DNA of 64,000 nt, from assembly GCF_018448905.1 (NCBI RefSeq), contig NZ_RCWA01000015.1, positions 45,068 through 109,067 on the forward strand, read 5' to 3'. Shown one piece after another: positions 55,564 to 64,000 of the stretch. Below the pieces are notes generated by a model. That model was not told the origin of the DNA. It made no database searches and was given only the letters and a program-made list of their open reading frames with translations. Made by a program: the position numbers and the translations under genes. Position 1 is the first letter of the stretch. Every line of letters starts with the position of its first letter. The stretch comes from Photorhabdus heterorhabditis. Its GTDB lineage: Bacteria; Pseudomonadota; Gammaproteobacteria; Enterobacterales; Enterobacteriaceae.

Positions 55564-55836
55564 ATGAATAAATTGTTCATCATTTCATTATTAGTCTTTA
55601 TTATTACCGGATGTTCCAGGCCAACGCTTAATAGTAGTTATGTTTCAGCATGTGGTTATTCTGAATGTAATGTTAAGGATATAATTTCAGGTGCCAAAAT
55701 TAAAGTAAATACTAAGAATTCCCCCCCTAATTTTGATGAACACACACCAATCCAGGATAGACAAGTTATCCAATCAGGTGAACGGCCAGCTTTTGAAAAA
55801 GAAAGTTATAGTGTTGGAATGTCCATTGGTTTTTAA
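55564..55836 (+). CDS. Small lipoprotein of unknown function
   Basis: 90 residues starting MNKLFIISLLVFIITGCSRP, a lipoprotein signal with the lipobox ITGC. The ATG at 55564 follows AAGGATATT; the frame extends upstream, but that start lacks a signal. The mature part (SSYVSACGYSECNVKDIISGAKIKV...) is hydrophilic and unrecognised. Followed by a second lipoprotein gene. Confidence 0.65.
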   Translation: MNKLFIISLLVFIITGCSRPTLNSSYVSACGYSECNVKDIISGAKIKVNTKNSPPNFDEHTPIQDRQVIQSGERPAFEKESYSVGMSIGF

Positions 55837-55874
55837 TTTTATTAGTTATTTTATTTGTTTGTAGGAATTTTTGT

Positions 55875-56243
55875 ATGAATTTTACAAAAAGAATAGTTGT
55901 TATCCTTTTATCTATTTTATTTACTTTATTAAGTGGTTGTACGTCTTGGGAAAAACCGGGATCAACTCAGTTTGATAGAGACAGAGATTATTCTGAATGT
56001 AAGGAGCAGGGTTATTTTCGCTTTCCACCAGACTGGGACAGCAAAGTTGTTCATTCTTTTGAGACGAAACATTTCCCTTGTGAAGATAAGGACGGGAAAA
56101 AAGACAAATCTTGCGGGCATTATATCACTGTGCCAAAAGCGGAAGTTGAACGCTGGGATAAGAATGAATCTGCAAGGCGTTGGGTGATTTCTTCCTGTAT
56201 GTATGAAAAAGGGTGGCATGAAGAAACACGTTATTGGTTTTAG
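55875..56243 (+). CDS. Lipoprotein of unknown function
   Basis: 122 residues with lipoprotein signal MNFTKRIVVILLSILFTLLSGCTSW. The mature part has paired cysteines (YSECKEQGY, FPCEDKDGKKDKSCGHY, ISSCMYEKGWHEET). The ending CMYEKGW resembles small phage- or plasmid-type lipoproteins but I cannot name a family. It has GTAGGAATT upstream and follows the other lipoprotein gene by 38 bases. Confidence 0.65.
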   Translation: MNFTKRIVVILLSILFTLLSGCTSWEKPGSTQFDRDRDYSECKEQGYFRFPPDWDSKVVHSFETKHFPCEDKDGKKDKSCGHYITVPKAEVERWDKNESARRWVISSCMYEKGWHEETRYWF

Positions 56244-56636
56244 TGGCGCGCATTTTTTTCCACCGACAGCAGTTCTATGGAGCTGTTGCTGGTGGTTCCT
56301 CACATATTTGTAATTATTCCTTTCTAATCGCCGTTTTTAGCCACTCGGTTTTCCTGATTTGAGATACATTTATAACCTAATGAGATAATAGCTGTGTTTG
56401 AAGTTAATAATAGATGATTAAATATTTATAATGTTAGCATGAATATTCTATTATTTTATTGCTGTAACGATTCAATATGTCTATTTATACCTTTAAAAAA
56501 GGTTAAGTTAAATATTGTTGTAGCGAGTTTTTTAGCCTGTTGGTTATCAAATTTTACTAATTTTTAAAAAAAATTGTTAAAATTTGCAGGTTTTTATGAT
56601 TTAGCACAAGGTCTTTATGGACAGTTGGTGAATACT
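56244..56636. other. AT-rich gap upstream of the pdhR promoter
   Basis: About 390 bases. An imperfect inverted repeat (CCACCGACAGCAG and CTGTTGCTGGTGG, near 56258-56294) lies just past the lipoprotein stop and may end that transcript. Nothing else is recognisable. In E. coli aroP occupies this neighbourhood; there is no aroP here. Confidence 0.4.
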
Positions 56637-56665
56637 TTGTTACTTTTAGGGACCTGTGGTTTAAA
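56637..56665 (+). promoter_or_regulatory. Likely pdhR-aceEF promoter
   Basis: TTGTTA (56637-56642), a 17-base spacer, and TTTAAA (56660-56665). The PdhR operator overlaps the expected transcription start. The leader to pdhR would be about 290 bases. Confidence 0.5.
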
Positions 56666-56680
56666 TTGGTATTACCAATT
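56664..56680 (+). promoter_or_regulatory. PdhR operator
   Basis: AATTGGTATTACCAATT is a perfect palindrome matching the PdhR box (TTGGT-N3-ACCAA). It sits at the -10/+1 region of the candidate pdh promoter, so PdhR bound without pyruvate would repress its own operon. Confidence 0.88.
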
Positions 56681-56961
56681 GACTCCGGCATAGGCCGAAA
56701 CAATGTTTACCCATTAATTGCCTATCTTGATAGTAGGAAGTATTGATGCAGGCAGTTTGAACATGGACAGCACACAAAACCCGGAGCATATAAAACTGGA
56801 GTATGCAAAAATAGTGTGTGAGGATGACTCGCTTCATTCATCCTTCGGGTCGCATTAAAATGCATTCAAAAGTGAGTGTTTTTGTGTGAGTTCCATCCTA
56901 GGTTCAAATTTGACAAATAAAATAGCCTAATGAGATAGGTTCTAACTGGCTTATAGTAAAT

Positions 56962-57726
56962 ATGGCTTATAGCAAAATCCGCCAACCAAAATTATCAGAT
57001 GTCATTGAGCAGCGTCTTGAGCATCTCATCCTTGAAGGGTCTTTGCGTCCAGGAGAGAAGTTGCCACCTGAACGTGAGTTGGCGAAACAATTTGATGTGT
57101 CACGGCCTTCATTGCGCGAAGCTATTCAGCGGTTGGAAGCTAAAGGCTTTCTCTTTCGCCGTCAAGGTGGTGGAACATTTGTTCAGAATAATCTCTGGCA
57201 AAGTTTCAGCGATCCATTGGCACAATTGTTGGCAGGCCATCCAGAATCTCAGTTTGATCTCCTTGAAACTCGCCATGCTTTGGAAGGTATTGCAGCCTAT
57301 TACGCAGCATTGCGTGGGACTGACGAAGATTTTGAGCGTATTCGGGGACATCACCTTGTTATTCAACAAGCTCAGCAAAGTGGTGATGTCAATGCTGAAT
57401 CTGATGCTGTTCTGCAATATCAACTCGTTGTCACTGAAGCTGCCCATAATGTGGTTCTCCTTCATTTATTGCGTTGTATGGCACCTATGCTGGAACAAAA
57501 TATCCGGCAGAATTTTGAGTTTCTTTATACCCGTAGAGAAATGCTGATGGCTGTCAGTGATCATCGGGCAAAAATTTTTGAAGCTATAATGGCAAGACAA
57601 CCGGAGAAAGCCCGCGAAGCTTCCCATCGCCATTTAGCTTTTATTGAAGATGTTTTATTGGATCTCAGCCGTGAGCATACCCGCTGCGAGCGATCATTAC
57701 GGCGTCTCCAACAACATCCACAATAA
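56962..57726 (+). CDS. pdhR: Pyruvate-sensing repressor PdhR
   Basis: GntR-family regulator of 254 residues, the same as E. coli. Winged helix ([35 protein letters not shown], about 25-60) and FCD-type effector domain ([17 protein letters not shown] ... [15 protein letters not shown] ... [12 protein letters not shown]). It is released from DNA by pyruvate and controls the pdh genes downstream. Confidence 0.98.
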   Translation: MAYSKIRQPKLSDVIEQRLEHLILEGSLRPGEKLPPERELAKQFDVSRPSLREAIQRLEAKGFLFRRQGGGTFVQNNLWQSFSDPLAQLLAGHPESQFDLLETRHALEGIAAYYAALRGTDEDFERIRGHHLVIQQAQQSGDVNAESDAVLQYQLVVTEAAHNVVLLHLLRCMAPMLEQNIRQNFEFLYTRREMLMAVSDHRAKIFEAIMARQPEKAREASHRHLAFIEDVLLDLSREHTRCERSLRRLQQHPQ

Positions 57727-57814
57727 AATTAGCTGTGCAGATCCTGAAGTTTGCTGCGTCTGCATGGCTAGTCGAGTCCCTTGACTGAGGGCGCTAGCGG
57801 CAACAACAGTGAGG

Positions 57815-57869
57815 GCCTATCTTCCGGTCATGACCGGGTGAACGTCAAAGGTATGACCGGAAGATAGGC
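57815..57869 (+). promoter_or_regulatory. Long hairpin between pdhR and aceE
   Basis: GCCTATCTTCCGGTCATGACC pairs, with one bulged base, with its complement ending GGAAGATAGGC at 57869, across a 14-base loop. No T run follows. It may be an RNA processing or stability element that sets aceEF above pdhR expression. Confidence 0.6.
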
Positions 57870-57912
57870 TCCAAATAACCATTAGAAACAGATAACAGAT
57901 AAGGAATACACC

Positions 57913-60576
57913 ATGTCAGACATTTTGAAAAATGACGTGGACCCGATCGAAACTCGCGACTGGTTACAGGCGATCGAATCGGTCATCCGTGAAGAGGGTG
58001 TTGATCGTGCCCAGTTCTTGATTGATCAGGTACTGAACGAAGCACGTAAAGGTGGCGTGAATGTTGCGGCTGGTGCTGCTAACCGCGATTATATCAATAC
58101 CATTGCTGTTGAGGATGAGCCTGCTTACCCTGGCAATCTGGATTTGGAGCGCCGTATTCGCTCTGCTATTCGTTGGAATGCTGTGATGACTGTTTTACGG
58201 GCATCCAAAAAAGATCTGGAATTAGGTGGTCACATGGCTTCATTCCAGTCTTCAGCAACCATGTATGAAGTTTGTTTTAACCACTTCTTCCGTGCCCGCA
58301 ATGAAAATGATGGCGGTGACTTGGTTTATTTCCAGGGCCACATTTCGCCGGGCGTTTATGCTCGTGCTTTCCTTGAAGGTCGTCTGACTGAAGAGCAAAT
58401 GAATAATTTCCGTCAGGAAATTGATGGTAACGGCCTGTCTTCTTACCCGCATCCAAAATTGATGCCTGAATTCTGGCAGTTCCCAACTGTTTCAATGGGA
58501 CTGGGGCCAATCGGTGCTATTTATCAGGCTAAGTTCCTGAAATATTTGGAACACCGTGGTTTGAAAGATACATCCAAACAAACCGTTTACGCATTCTTGG
58601 GTGACGGAGAGATGGATGAGCCAGAATCTAAAGGTGCGATCACGATCGCAACTCGTGAGAAACTGGATAACCTAGTATTTGTTATCAACTGTAACCTGCA
58701 ACGTCTGGACGGGCCAGTTACGGGTAATGGTAAAATCGTTAACGAGCTGGAAGGTATTTTCAGTGGTGCAGGTTGGCAGGTTATTAAAGTTCTTTGGGGT
58801 GAGCGTTGGGATGAACTGCTGCGTAAAGATACCAGCGGTAAATTGATCCAACTGATGAACGAAACACTGGACGGTGATTACCAGACGTTCAAATCCAAAG
58901 ATGGTGCTTATGTCCGTCAGCATTTCTTCGGTCGTTACCCAGAAACGACAGAATTAGTCAAAGACATGACTGATGACCAGATTTGGGCATTGAACCGTGG
59001 TGGTCACGATCCGAAGAAAGTATTTGCTGCACTGAAAAAAGCGCAGGAAACTACCGGTAAACCAACCGTCATCTTGGCTCAGACTGTCAAAGGTTACGGT
59101 ATGGGTGATACTGCGGAAGGTAAAAATATCGCTCATCAGGTTAAGAAAATGAATATGGAAGGGGTTCGTCATTTCCGTAATCGTTTCAATGTACCTGTTG
59201 CAGATGACCAAATCGAAAACCTGCCGTATGTGACTTTCGATAAAGATTCTGAAGAGTACAAATATTTGCATGAGCGTCGCGCGGCATTGGGTGGTTATCT
59301 GCCAAGCCGTCGTACTCATTTTGAAGAGAAGCTGGAACTGCCAACGCTGGAAGATTTTGGTGCGTTGCTAGAAGAACAAAACAAAGAAATTTCTACCACT
59401 ATCGCTTTTGTTCGTGCTTTGAACGTGATGTTGAAGAACAAATCAATCAAAGATCGTCTGGTGCCAATCATTGCTGATGAAGCGCGTACTTTTGGTATGG
59501 AAGGTCTGTTCCGTCAGATCGGCATCTACAGCCCTAACGGCCAGCAGTATACCCCGCAGGACCGTGAGCAGGTTGCTTACTATAAAGAAGATGCGAAAGG
59601 CCAGATCCTGCAAGAAGGCATCAATGAGCTAGGTGCCGGTTCATCATGGCTGGCGGCGGCAACGTCTTACAGCACTAACAACTTGCCGATGATTCCGTTT
59701 TACATTTACTACTCTATGTTCGGGTTCCAGCGTATTGGTGATCTGTGCTGGGCAGCAGGTGACCAACAGGCGCGTGGCTTCTTGATTGGCGGTACTTCAG
59801 GTCGTACCACACTGAACGGTGAAGGTTTGCAACACGAAGATGGTCACAGCCATATTCAGTCTCTGACTATTCCTAACTGTATCTCTTATGATCCAGCATT
59901 TGCTTATGAAGTTGCTGTGATTATGCATGATGGCCTGGAGCGTATGTATGGTGAGAAACAAGAAAACATTTACTACTACATCACCACGCTGAACGAAAAC
60001 TACCATATGCCAGCAATGCCACAAGGCGCAGAAGAAGGTATCCGTAAAGGTATCTACAAACTGGAAAGTCTGGAAGGTAGCAAAGGTAAAGTTCAGTTGT
60101 TAGGTTCTGGCTCTATCTTGCGTCATGTTCGCGAAGCTGCGCAGATTCTGGCTAACGATTATGGTGTGGGTTCTGATGTATACAGCGTAACTTCATTCAC
60201 TGAACTGGCGCGTGATGGTCAGGATTGTGAGCGCTGGAATATGTTGCATCCAACAGAAACTCCACGCGTACCTTATGTTGCTCAGATTATGAATGAAGCA
60301 CCAGCAGTTGCTTCTACTGACTATATGAAACTGTTCGCAGAACAAATTCGTAACTTCATCCCGGCAAGCGAATTCCGCGTATTAGGTACTGACGGTTTCG
60401 GTCGTTCCGACAGCCGTGAAAACTTGCGTCATCACTTTGAAGTTGATGCTTCCTACGTGGTAATTGCTGCTCTGGGTGAATTGGCTAAACGCGGCGAAAT
60501 CGACGTGAATGTTGTGGAAGAAGCGATTAATAAATACAACATTAACCCAGAGAAAGTTAACCCGCGTCTGGCATAA
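57913..60576 (+). CDS. aceE: Pyruvate dehydrogenase E1 component
   Basis: Thiamine diphosphate-dependent decarboxylase of the pyruvate dehydrogenase complex. 887 residues, the same as E. coli. The ThDP motif [17 protein letters not shown] ... [11 protein letters not shown] lies near residue 230. [22 protein letters not shown] and [22 protein letters not shown] are conserved. Operon with aceF, 14 bases downstream. Confidence 0.99.
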   Translation: MSDILKNDVDPIETRDWLQAIESVIREEGVDRAQFLIDQVLNEARKGGVNVAAGAANRDYINTIAVEDEPAYPGNLDLERRIRSAIRWNAVMTVLRASKKDLELGGHMASFQSSATMYEVCFNHFFRARNENDGGDLVYFQGHISPGVYARAFLEGRLTEEQMNNFRQEIDGNGLSSYPHPKLMPEFWQFPTVSMGLGPIGAIYQAKFLKYLEHRGLKDTSKQTVYAFLGDGEMDEPESKGAITIATREKLDNLVFVINCNLQRLDGPVTGNGKIVNELEGIFSGAGWQVIKVLWGERWDELLRKDTSGKLIQLMNETLDGDYQTFKSKDGAYVRQHFFGRYPETTELVKDMTDDQIWALNRGGHDPKKVFAALKKAQETTGKPTVILAQTVKGYGMGDTAEGKNIAHQVKKMNMEGVRHFRNRFNVPVADDQIENLPYVTFDKDSEEYKYLHERRAALGGYLPSRRTHFEEKLELPTLEDFGALLEEQNKEISTTIAFVRALNVMLKNKSIKDRLVPIIADEARTFGMEGLFRQIGIYSPNGQQYTPQDREQVAYYKEDAKGQILQEGINELGAGSSWLAAATSYSTNNLPMIPFYIYYSMFGFQRIGDLCWAAGDQQARGFLIGGTSGRTTLNGEGLQHEDGHSHIQSLTIPNCISYDPAFAYEVAVIMHDGLERMYGEKQENIYYYITTLNENYHMPAMPQGAEEGIRKGIYKLESLEGSKGKVQLLGSGSILRHVREAAQILANDYGVGSDVYSVTSFTELARDGQDCERWNMLHPTETPRVPYVAQIMNEAPAVASTDYMKLFAEQIRNFIPASEFRVLGTDGFGRSDSRENLRHHFEVDASYVVIAALGELAKRGEIDVNVVEEAINKYNINPEKVNPRLA

Positions 60577-60590
60577 GAGGTAAAGAACCA

Positions 60591-62177
60591 ATGGCTATCG
60601 AAATTAAGGTACCGGATATCGGTGCAGATGAAGTTGAAGTCACCGAAATCATGGTGAAAGTTGGCGATACAGTGGAAGCTGAACAATCGCTAATCACAGT
60701 GGAAGGTGATAAGGCTTCGATGGAAGTCCCGTCTCCTCAAGCGGGTGTTGTTAAAGAGATCAAAGTTGCAGTTGGTAATAAAGTTGAAACTGGCAAACTG
60801 ATTATGATTTTTGATTCGGCTGATGGTGCTGTAGAAGCAGCACCAGCTGAAGAATCGGCAGCTATGACACTGTCCTCTCGTATGGCAGAGCCGGAGTCAG
60901 TGGTTTCTGCGGCCATGGATGTTCATGTACCGGATATCGGCGGTGATGAAGTTGAAGTGACCGAAGTGATGGTTCAAGTAGGCGACACGGTTACAGCGGA
61001 GCAGTCACTGATCACCGTAGAAGGTGATAAAGCTTCGATGGAAGTGCCTGCACCATTCGCCGGTATCGTTAAAGACATTAAAATCAAGGTCGGTGATAAA
61101 GTAAAAACCGATTCTATGATCATGGTATTTGAAGTCGTGGGAGCAGCGCCTGCACCTGTGGCTTCTGCGCCAGCGGCTGAACCAGAGAAAGTGGTGCCAG
61201 TTATAGAGAGCAGAAGTTTCGTAGAAGAAGATAAAAACGACTTCACTGAAAATAATGCTTATGTTCACGCAACACCGGTAATCCGTCGTTTGGCTCGTGA
61301 ATTTGGTGTTAACCTGGCTAAAGTGAAAGGTACGGGTCGTAAAGGCCGTATTCTGCGTGAAGACGTTCAGGCTTACGTGAAAGACGCGGTTAAGCGTGCC
61401 GAATCCGCCCCTGCATCAGCTGGTGGTGGTCTGCCGGGTATGTTGCCTTGGCCGAAAGTTGATTTTAGCAAGTTTGGTGAAATCGAAGAGGTTGAACTGG
61501 GTCGTATCCAGAAAATTTCTGGTGCTAACCTGAGCCGTAACTGGGTGATGATCCCGCATGTTACGCAGTTCGATGAAACGGATATCACTGAAGTTGAAAA
61601 CTTCCGTAAACAACAGAATCAGGAAGCTGAAAAGAAACAGCTTGGTGTGAAGATCACCCCACTGGTGTTCATCCTGAAAGCGGTAGCAAAAGCGTTGGAA
61701 GAGATGCCGCGTTTTAACAGTTCTATCTCGGAAGATGGTCAGAAACTGACGCTGAAAAAATACATCAACATTGGTGTAGCAGTTGATACACCTAATGGCC
61801 TGGTGGTTCCAGTGTTCCGTGACGTTAATAAGAAAGGCATCATCGAATTGTCCCGCGAGTTGACTGAGATGTCTAAGAAAGCGCGTTCCGGCAAACTGAC
61901 TGCATCTGATATGCAGGGTGGATGCTTCACTATCTCAAGTCTGGGTGGTATTGGTGGTACTGCATTTACGCCAATCGTCAATGCGCCGGAAGTGGCTATT
62001 TTGGGTGTATCTCGCTCGTCGATGAAGCCTGTTTGGAATGGTAAAGAATTTGTACCACGCCTGATGCTGCCTCTGTCACTTTCCTTCGATCATCGTGTGA
62101 TCGATGGTGCTGATGGTGCACGTTTCATTACATTTATTAATCATGCAATGAGCGATATCCGCCGTCTGGTGATGTAA
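60591..62177 (+). CDS. aceF: Pyruvate dehydrogenase E2, dihydrolipoyl acetyltransferase
   Basis: Core of the complex. 528 residues with two lipoyl domains (each with the lipoylated Lys in [11 protein letters not shown], near residues 41 and 144), linkers rich in Ala and Pro, a peripheral subunit-binding domain ([33 protein letters not shown], about 225-260) and the catalytic domain ending with [16 protein letters not shown] (catalytic His). E. coli AceF has three lipoyl domains; two is common in related genera. The two domains are very similar in DNA, which could allow recombination. Confidence 0.97.
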   Translation: MAIEIKVPDIGADEVEVTEIMVKVGDTVEAEQSLITVEGDKASMEVPSPQAGVVKEIKVAVGNKVETGKLIMIFDSADGAVEAAPAEESAAMTLSSRMAEPESVVSAAMDVHVPDIGGDEVEVTEVMVQVGDTVTAEQSLITVEGDKASMEVPAPFAGIVKDIKIKVGDKVKTDSMIMVFEVVGAAPAPVASAPAAEPEKVVPVIESRSFVEEDKNDFTENNAYVHATPVIRRLAREFGVNLAKVKGTGRKGRILREDVQAYVKDAVKRAESAPASAGGGLPGMLPWPKVDFSKFGEIEEVELGRIQKISGANLSRNWVMIPHVTQFDETDITEVENFRKQQNQEAEKKQLGVKITPLVFILKAVAKALEEMPRFNSSISEDGQKLTLKKYINIGVAVDTPNGLVVPVFRDVNKKGIIELSRELTEMSKKARSGKLTASDMQGGCFTISSLGGIGGTAFTPIVNAPEVAILGVSRSSMKPVWNGKEFVPRLMLPLSLSFDHRVIDGADGARFITFINHAMSDIRRLVM

Positions 62178-62182
62178 TCTTA

Positions 62183-62203
62183 AAGGCCGGCCATATGCCG
62201 GCC
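62183..62203 (+). terminator. Hairpin after aceF
   Basis: GGCCGGC, CATAT, GCCGGCC is a 7-bp GC stem about six bases after the aceF stop, with only a weak T-rich tail. In E. coli lpd is expressed both with aceEF and from its own promoter, so partial termination here would fit. Confidence 0.55.
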
Positions 62204-62274
62204 TGATTGTTATTGCTGTGGCAGGGTAGCTTGCATCTGGTTGGTTTGTTGCGAGTTCTGTCACGTTAACGCGC

Positions 62275-62303
62275 TTTTCAGGTTATTAACAATTCTGTAA
62301 ACT
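62275..62303 (+). promoter_or_regulatory. Possible lpd promoter
   Basis: TTTTCA, a 17-base spacer containing GTTATTAACAATT, and TAAACT. The spacer resembles ArcA-type GTTA repeats, which would fit the known anaerobic repression of lpd. The -35 is poor. Confidence 0.4.
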
Positions 62304-62381
62304 GCTCGCGGTATGTAGGTCCCGGTGGAATATATCGTTTTTTGGCGTCTGACCCGCCGGACAAACAATTAAGAGGTCATG

Positions 62382-63809
62382 ATGAGTACTGAAATTAAAA
62401 CCCAGGTTGTGGTGCTTGGGGCAGGCCCAGCAGGGTATTCTGCTGCTTTTCGTTGCGCGGATTTAGGTTTGGAAACCGTCCTGGTGGAACGTTACTCTAC
62501 CTTAGGTGGTGTTTGTCTTAACGTTGGTTGTATCCCTTCTAAGGCATTGCTTCACGTAGCAAAAGTTATTGAAGAAGCTAAAGCTTTGGCAAATCACGGT
62601 ATCGTTTTTGGTGAGCCAAAGACTGATATTGAAAAAGTCCGTGTTTGGAAAGAAAAAGTTATCAATCAGCTGACCGGTGGTCTGGCTGGTATGGCTAAAG
62701 GCCGCAAAGTTAAAGTTGTCAATGGCATTGGTAAATTTACGGGTGCTAACACATTGGTTGTTGAAGGTGAAGGTGGCGCAACAACGATTAATTTTGATAA
62801 CGCCATTATTGCCGCTGGCTCCCGTCCTATCCAATTGCCATTCATCCCTCATGATGATCCTCGCGTATGGGATTCTACAGATGCACTGGCTCTGACAACG
62901 GTTCCTGGGCGTCTACTGGTGATGGGCGGTGGTATTATCGGTCTGGAAATGGGAACCGTTTACCACGCTTTGGGTTCTCAGATCGATGTTGTTGAAATGT
63001 TGGATCAGGTTATTCCTGCGGCTGATAAAGATGTGGTGAAAGTATTTACCAAACGTATCAGCAAGCAATTCAATCTGATGCTGGAAACGAAAGTGACTGT
63101 AGTAGAAGCCAAAGAAGATGGTATCTACGTCACGATGGAAGGCAAAAACGCACCGGCAGAACCACAGCGTTATGACGCGGTTCTGGTTGCTATTGGCCGT
63201 GTACCTAACGGTAAAATGCTGGATGCGGGTAAAGCGGGTGTTGAAGTTGATGACCGTGGCTTTATCCATGTTGATAAGCAAATGCGTACTAATGTACCGC
63301 ACATCTTTGCGATTGGTGACATTGTTGGTCAACCAATGCTGGCTCATAAAGGTGTTCACGAAGGCCACGTTGCGGCTGAAGTTATTTCCGGTAAGAAACA
63401 CTACTTTGATCCAAAAGTTATTCCATCCATTGCTTACACTGAACCAGAAGTTGCATGGGTTGGCTTGACGGAGAAAGAAGCGAAAGAGAAAGGCATCAGC
63501 TATGAAACAGCAACCTTCCCATGGGCTGCTTCTGGTCGTGCAATCGCCTCTGATTGTGCTGATGGTATGACCAAACTGATTTTCGATAAAGAAAGTAACC
63601 GTATTATCGGTGGTGCTATTGTGGGTACTAACGGTGGTGAACTACTAGGTGAAATCGGTCTGGCAATTGAAATGGGTTGTGATGCAGAAGATATCGCGTT
63701 GACTATCCACGCTCATCCAACGCTGCATGAATCTGTTGGTCTGGCGGCTGAAATCTTTGAAGGTAGTATTACTGATTTGCCAAATGCTAAAGCGAAGAAA
63801 AAGAAATAA
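62382..63809 (+). CDS. lpd: Dihydrolipoamide dehydrogenase (E3)
   Basis: FAD enzyme shared by the pyruvate and 2-oxoglutarate dehydrogenase complexes. FAD-binding GAGPAGYSAAFRCADLG, redox disulfide GGVCLNVGCIPSK, NAD-binding GGGIIGLEMGTVY and the catalytic His-Glu pair HAHPTLHE are present. 475 residues from the second of two adjacent ATGs (62379 and 62382), preceded by AAGAGG. Near-identical to E. coli Lpd. Confidence 0.99.
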   Translation: MSTEIKTQVVVLGAGPAGYSAAFRCADLGLETVLVERYSTLGGVCLNVGCIPSKALLHVAKVIEEAKALANHGIVFGEPKTDIEKVRVWKEKVINQLTGGLAGMAKGRKVKVVNGIGKFTGANTLVVEGEGGATTINFDNAIIAAGSRPIQLPFIPHDDPRVWDSTDALALTTVPGRLLVMGGGIIGLEMGTVYHALGSQIDVVEMLDQVIPAADKDVVKVFTKRISKQFNLMLETKVTVVEAKEDGIYVTMEGKNAPAEPQRYDAVLVAIGRVPNGKMLDAGKAGVEVDDRGFIHVDKQMRTNVPHIFAIGDIVGQPMLAHKGVHEGHVAAEVISGKKHYFDPKVIPSIAYTEPEVAWVGLTEKEAKEKGISYETATFPWAASGRAIASDCADGMTKLIFDKESNRIIGGAIVGTNGGELLGEIGLAIEMGCDAEDIALTIHAHPTLHESVGLAAEIFEGSITDLPNAKAKKKK

Positions 63810-63841
63810 TTTCTTAAATCGACCGATGTAATTTGACGAGG

Positions 63842-63870
63842 CGGCTTTCATTTATGGGAGCCGTTTTTTT
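63842..63870 (+). terminator. Terminator of lpd
   Basis: CGGCT and AGCCG enclose a 12-base loop and are followed by seven Ts. A group II intron begins five bases later. Confidence 0.8.
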
Positions 63871-63874
63871 ATAT

Positions 63875-64000
63875 GTGCGCCGGGCATGGCGCGTAGCGCC
63901 GTGACAGGCGCTGTTCTTTAGCTGTGGTGGCCAAAGAGCGACTAAGAGGTGAAAGTCCTCCACACACCCGGTGAGGGGAAGTGTTAGCTGAACGGCAAGG
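63875..64000 (+). mobile_element. 5' end of a group II intron, probably class C (runs off the window)
   Basis: The sequence starts GTGCGCCGGGCATGG, a group II intron 5' end. It continues with the domain I stretches AGAGGTGAAAGTCCTCC and GTTAGCTGAACGGCAAGG, which resemble the class C ribozyme pattern (GGTGAGAGTCCC ... GTTAGCCTAACGCAAGG). It begins directly after the T run of the lpd terminator, the classical target of class C introns, which recognise terminator stem-loops. The reverse transcriptase gene and domains V and VI would lie to the right of the window. Confidence 0.75.

Noticed and set aside
56371-56940. CCTAATGAGATA occurring twice in the pdhR upstream region (near 56377 and 56926)
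   Set aside because: Only 12 bases match and the flanks do not; too short in AT-rich DNA to call a repeat.
60591-61260. Duplicate DNA in aceF as an assembly error
   Set aside because: The two similar stretches are the two lipoyl domains; they differ at many positions and are normal for the family.
62913-63401. A 162-codon open frame on the minus strand inside lpd
   Set aside because: Shadow of lpd; low-complexity composition and no ribosome binding site.

Overview
The window reads as chromosomal DNA of an AT-leaning gammaproteobacterium of the Enterobacterales, most likely Photorhabdus (Xenorhabdus is the next choice). The gene order follows the E. coli leu-ilvIH-cra-dcw-secA-nadC-ampDE-pdhR-aceEF-lpd segment and the proteins are close to E. 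coli ones, but intergenic DNA is long and AT-rich, small palindromic repeats are scattered about, and accessory DNA sits between conserved blocks. The genus call is an inference from overall character, not from a marker gene.

Layout. 1-1340: the 5' part of sgrR and, divergent from it, a short SgrS-type small RNA. 1577-6584 (minus): leuLABCD with leader peptide, attenuator and promoter. 7270-8214: leuO. 8447-11413: a long-chain acyl-CoA synthetase, a palindromic repeat and a small serine hydrolase. 11767-15120: ilvIH and cra. 15575-33468: the complete dcw cell-wall and division cluster, mraZ to ftsZ, then lpxC. 33557-37941: a DciA-like gene (minus), secM, secA, mutT. 37984-44032 (minus): yacG, zapD, coaE, the type IV pilin genes hofC-hofB-ppdD, and nadC. 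44144-45689: a decayed ampD carrying a repeat insertion, then intact ampE. 45819-53398 (minus): a GC-richer chaperone-usher fimbrial operon. 53498-53813: a probable invertible element upstream of that operon. 54419-56243: a DUF2975/YozG-type regulator pair and two small lipoproteins. 56637-63870: pdhR-aceE-aceF and lpd with their control sites. 63875-end: the start of a group II intron placed right after the lpd terminator.

How the genes work together. The leu, leuO and ilvIH genes make and regulate branched-chain amino acids. The dcw cluster makes lipid II from UDP-MurNAc and builds the divisome; lpxC commits precursors to lipid A; secM tunes secA. The pdh genes form the pyruvate dehydrogenase complex under PdhR.

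The most notable non-housekeeping signal is the pair of perfect 20-bp inverted repeats enclosing 276 bp, whose left edge lies 100 bp upstream of the major fimbrial subunit gene. This is the architecture of a phase-variation switch. No recombinase gene is visible nearby. Other points of interest are the ampD pseudogene with an insertion that can be removed in silico to restore the frame, a 12-G run inside ftsQ, a changed first residue in the SecM arrest motif, a fimbrial chaperone that lacks both canonical subunit-anchoring residues, and the group II intron.
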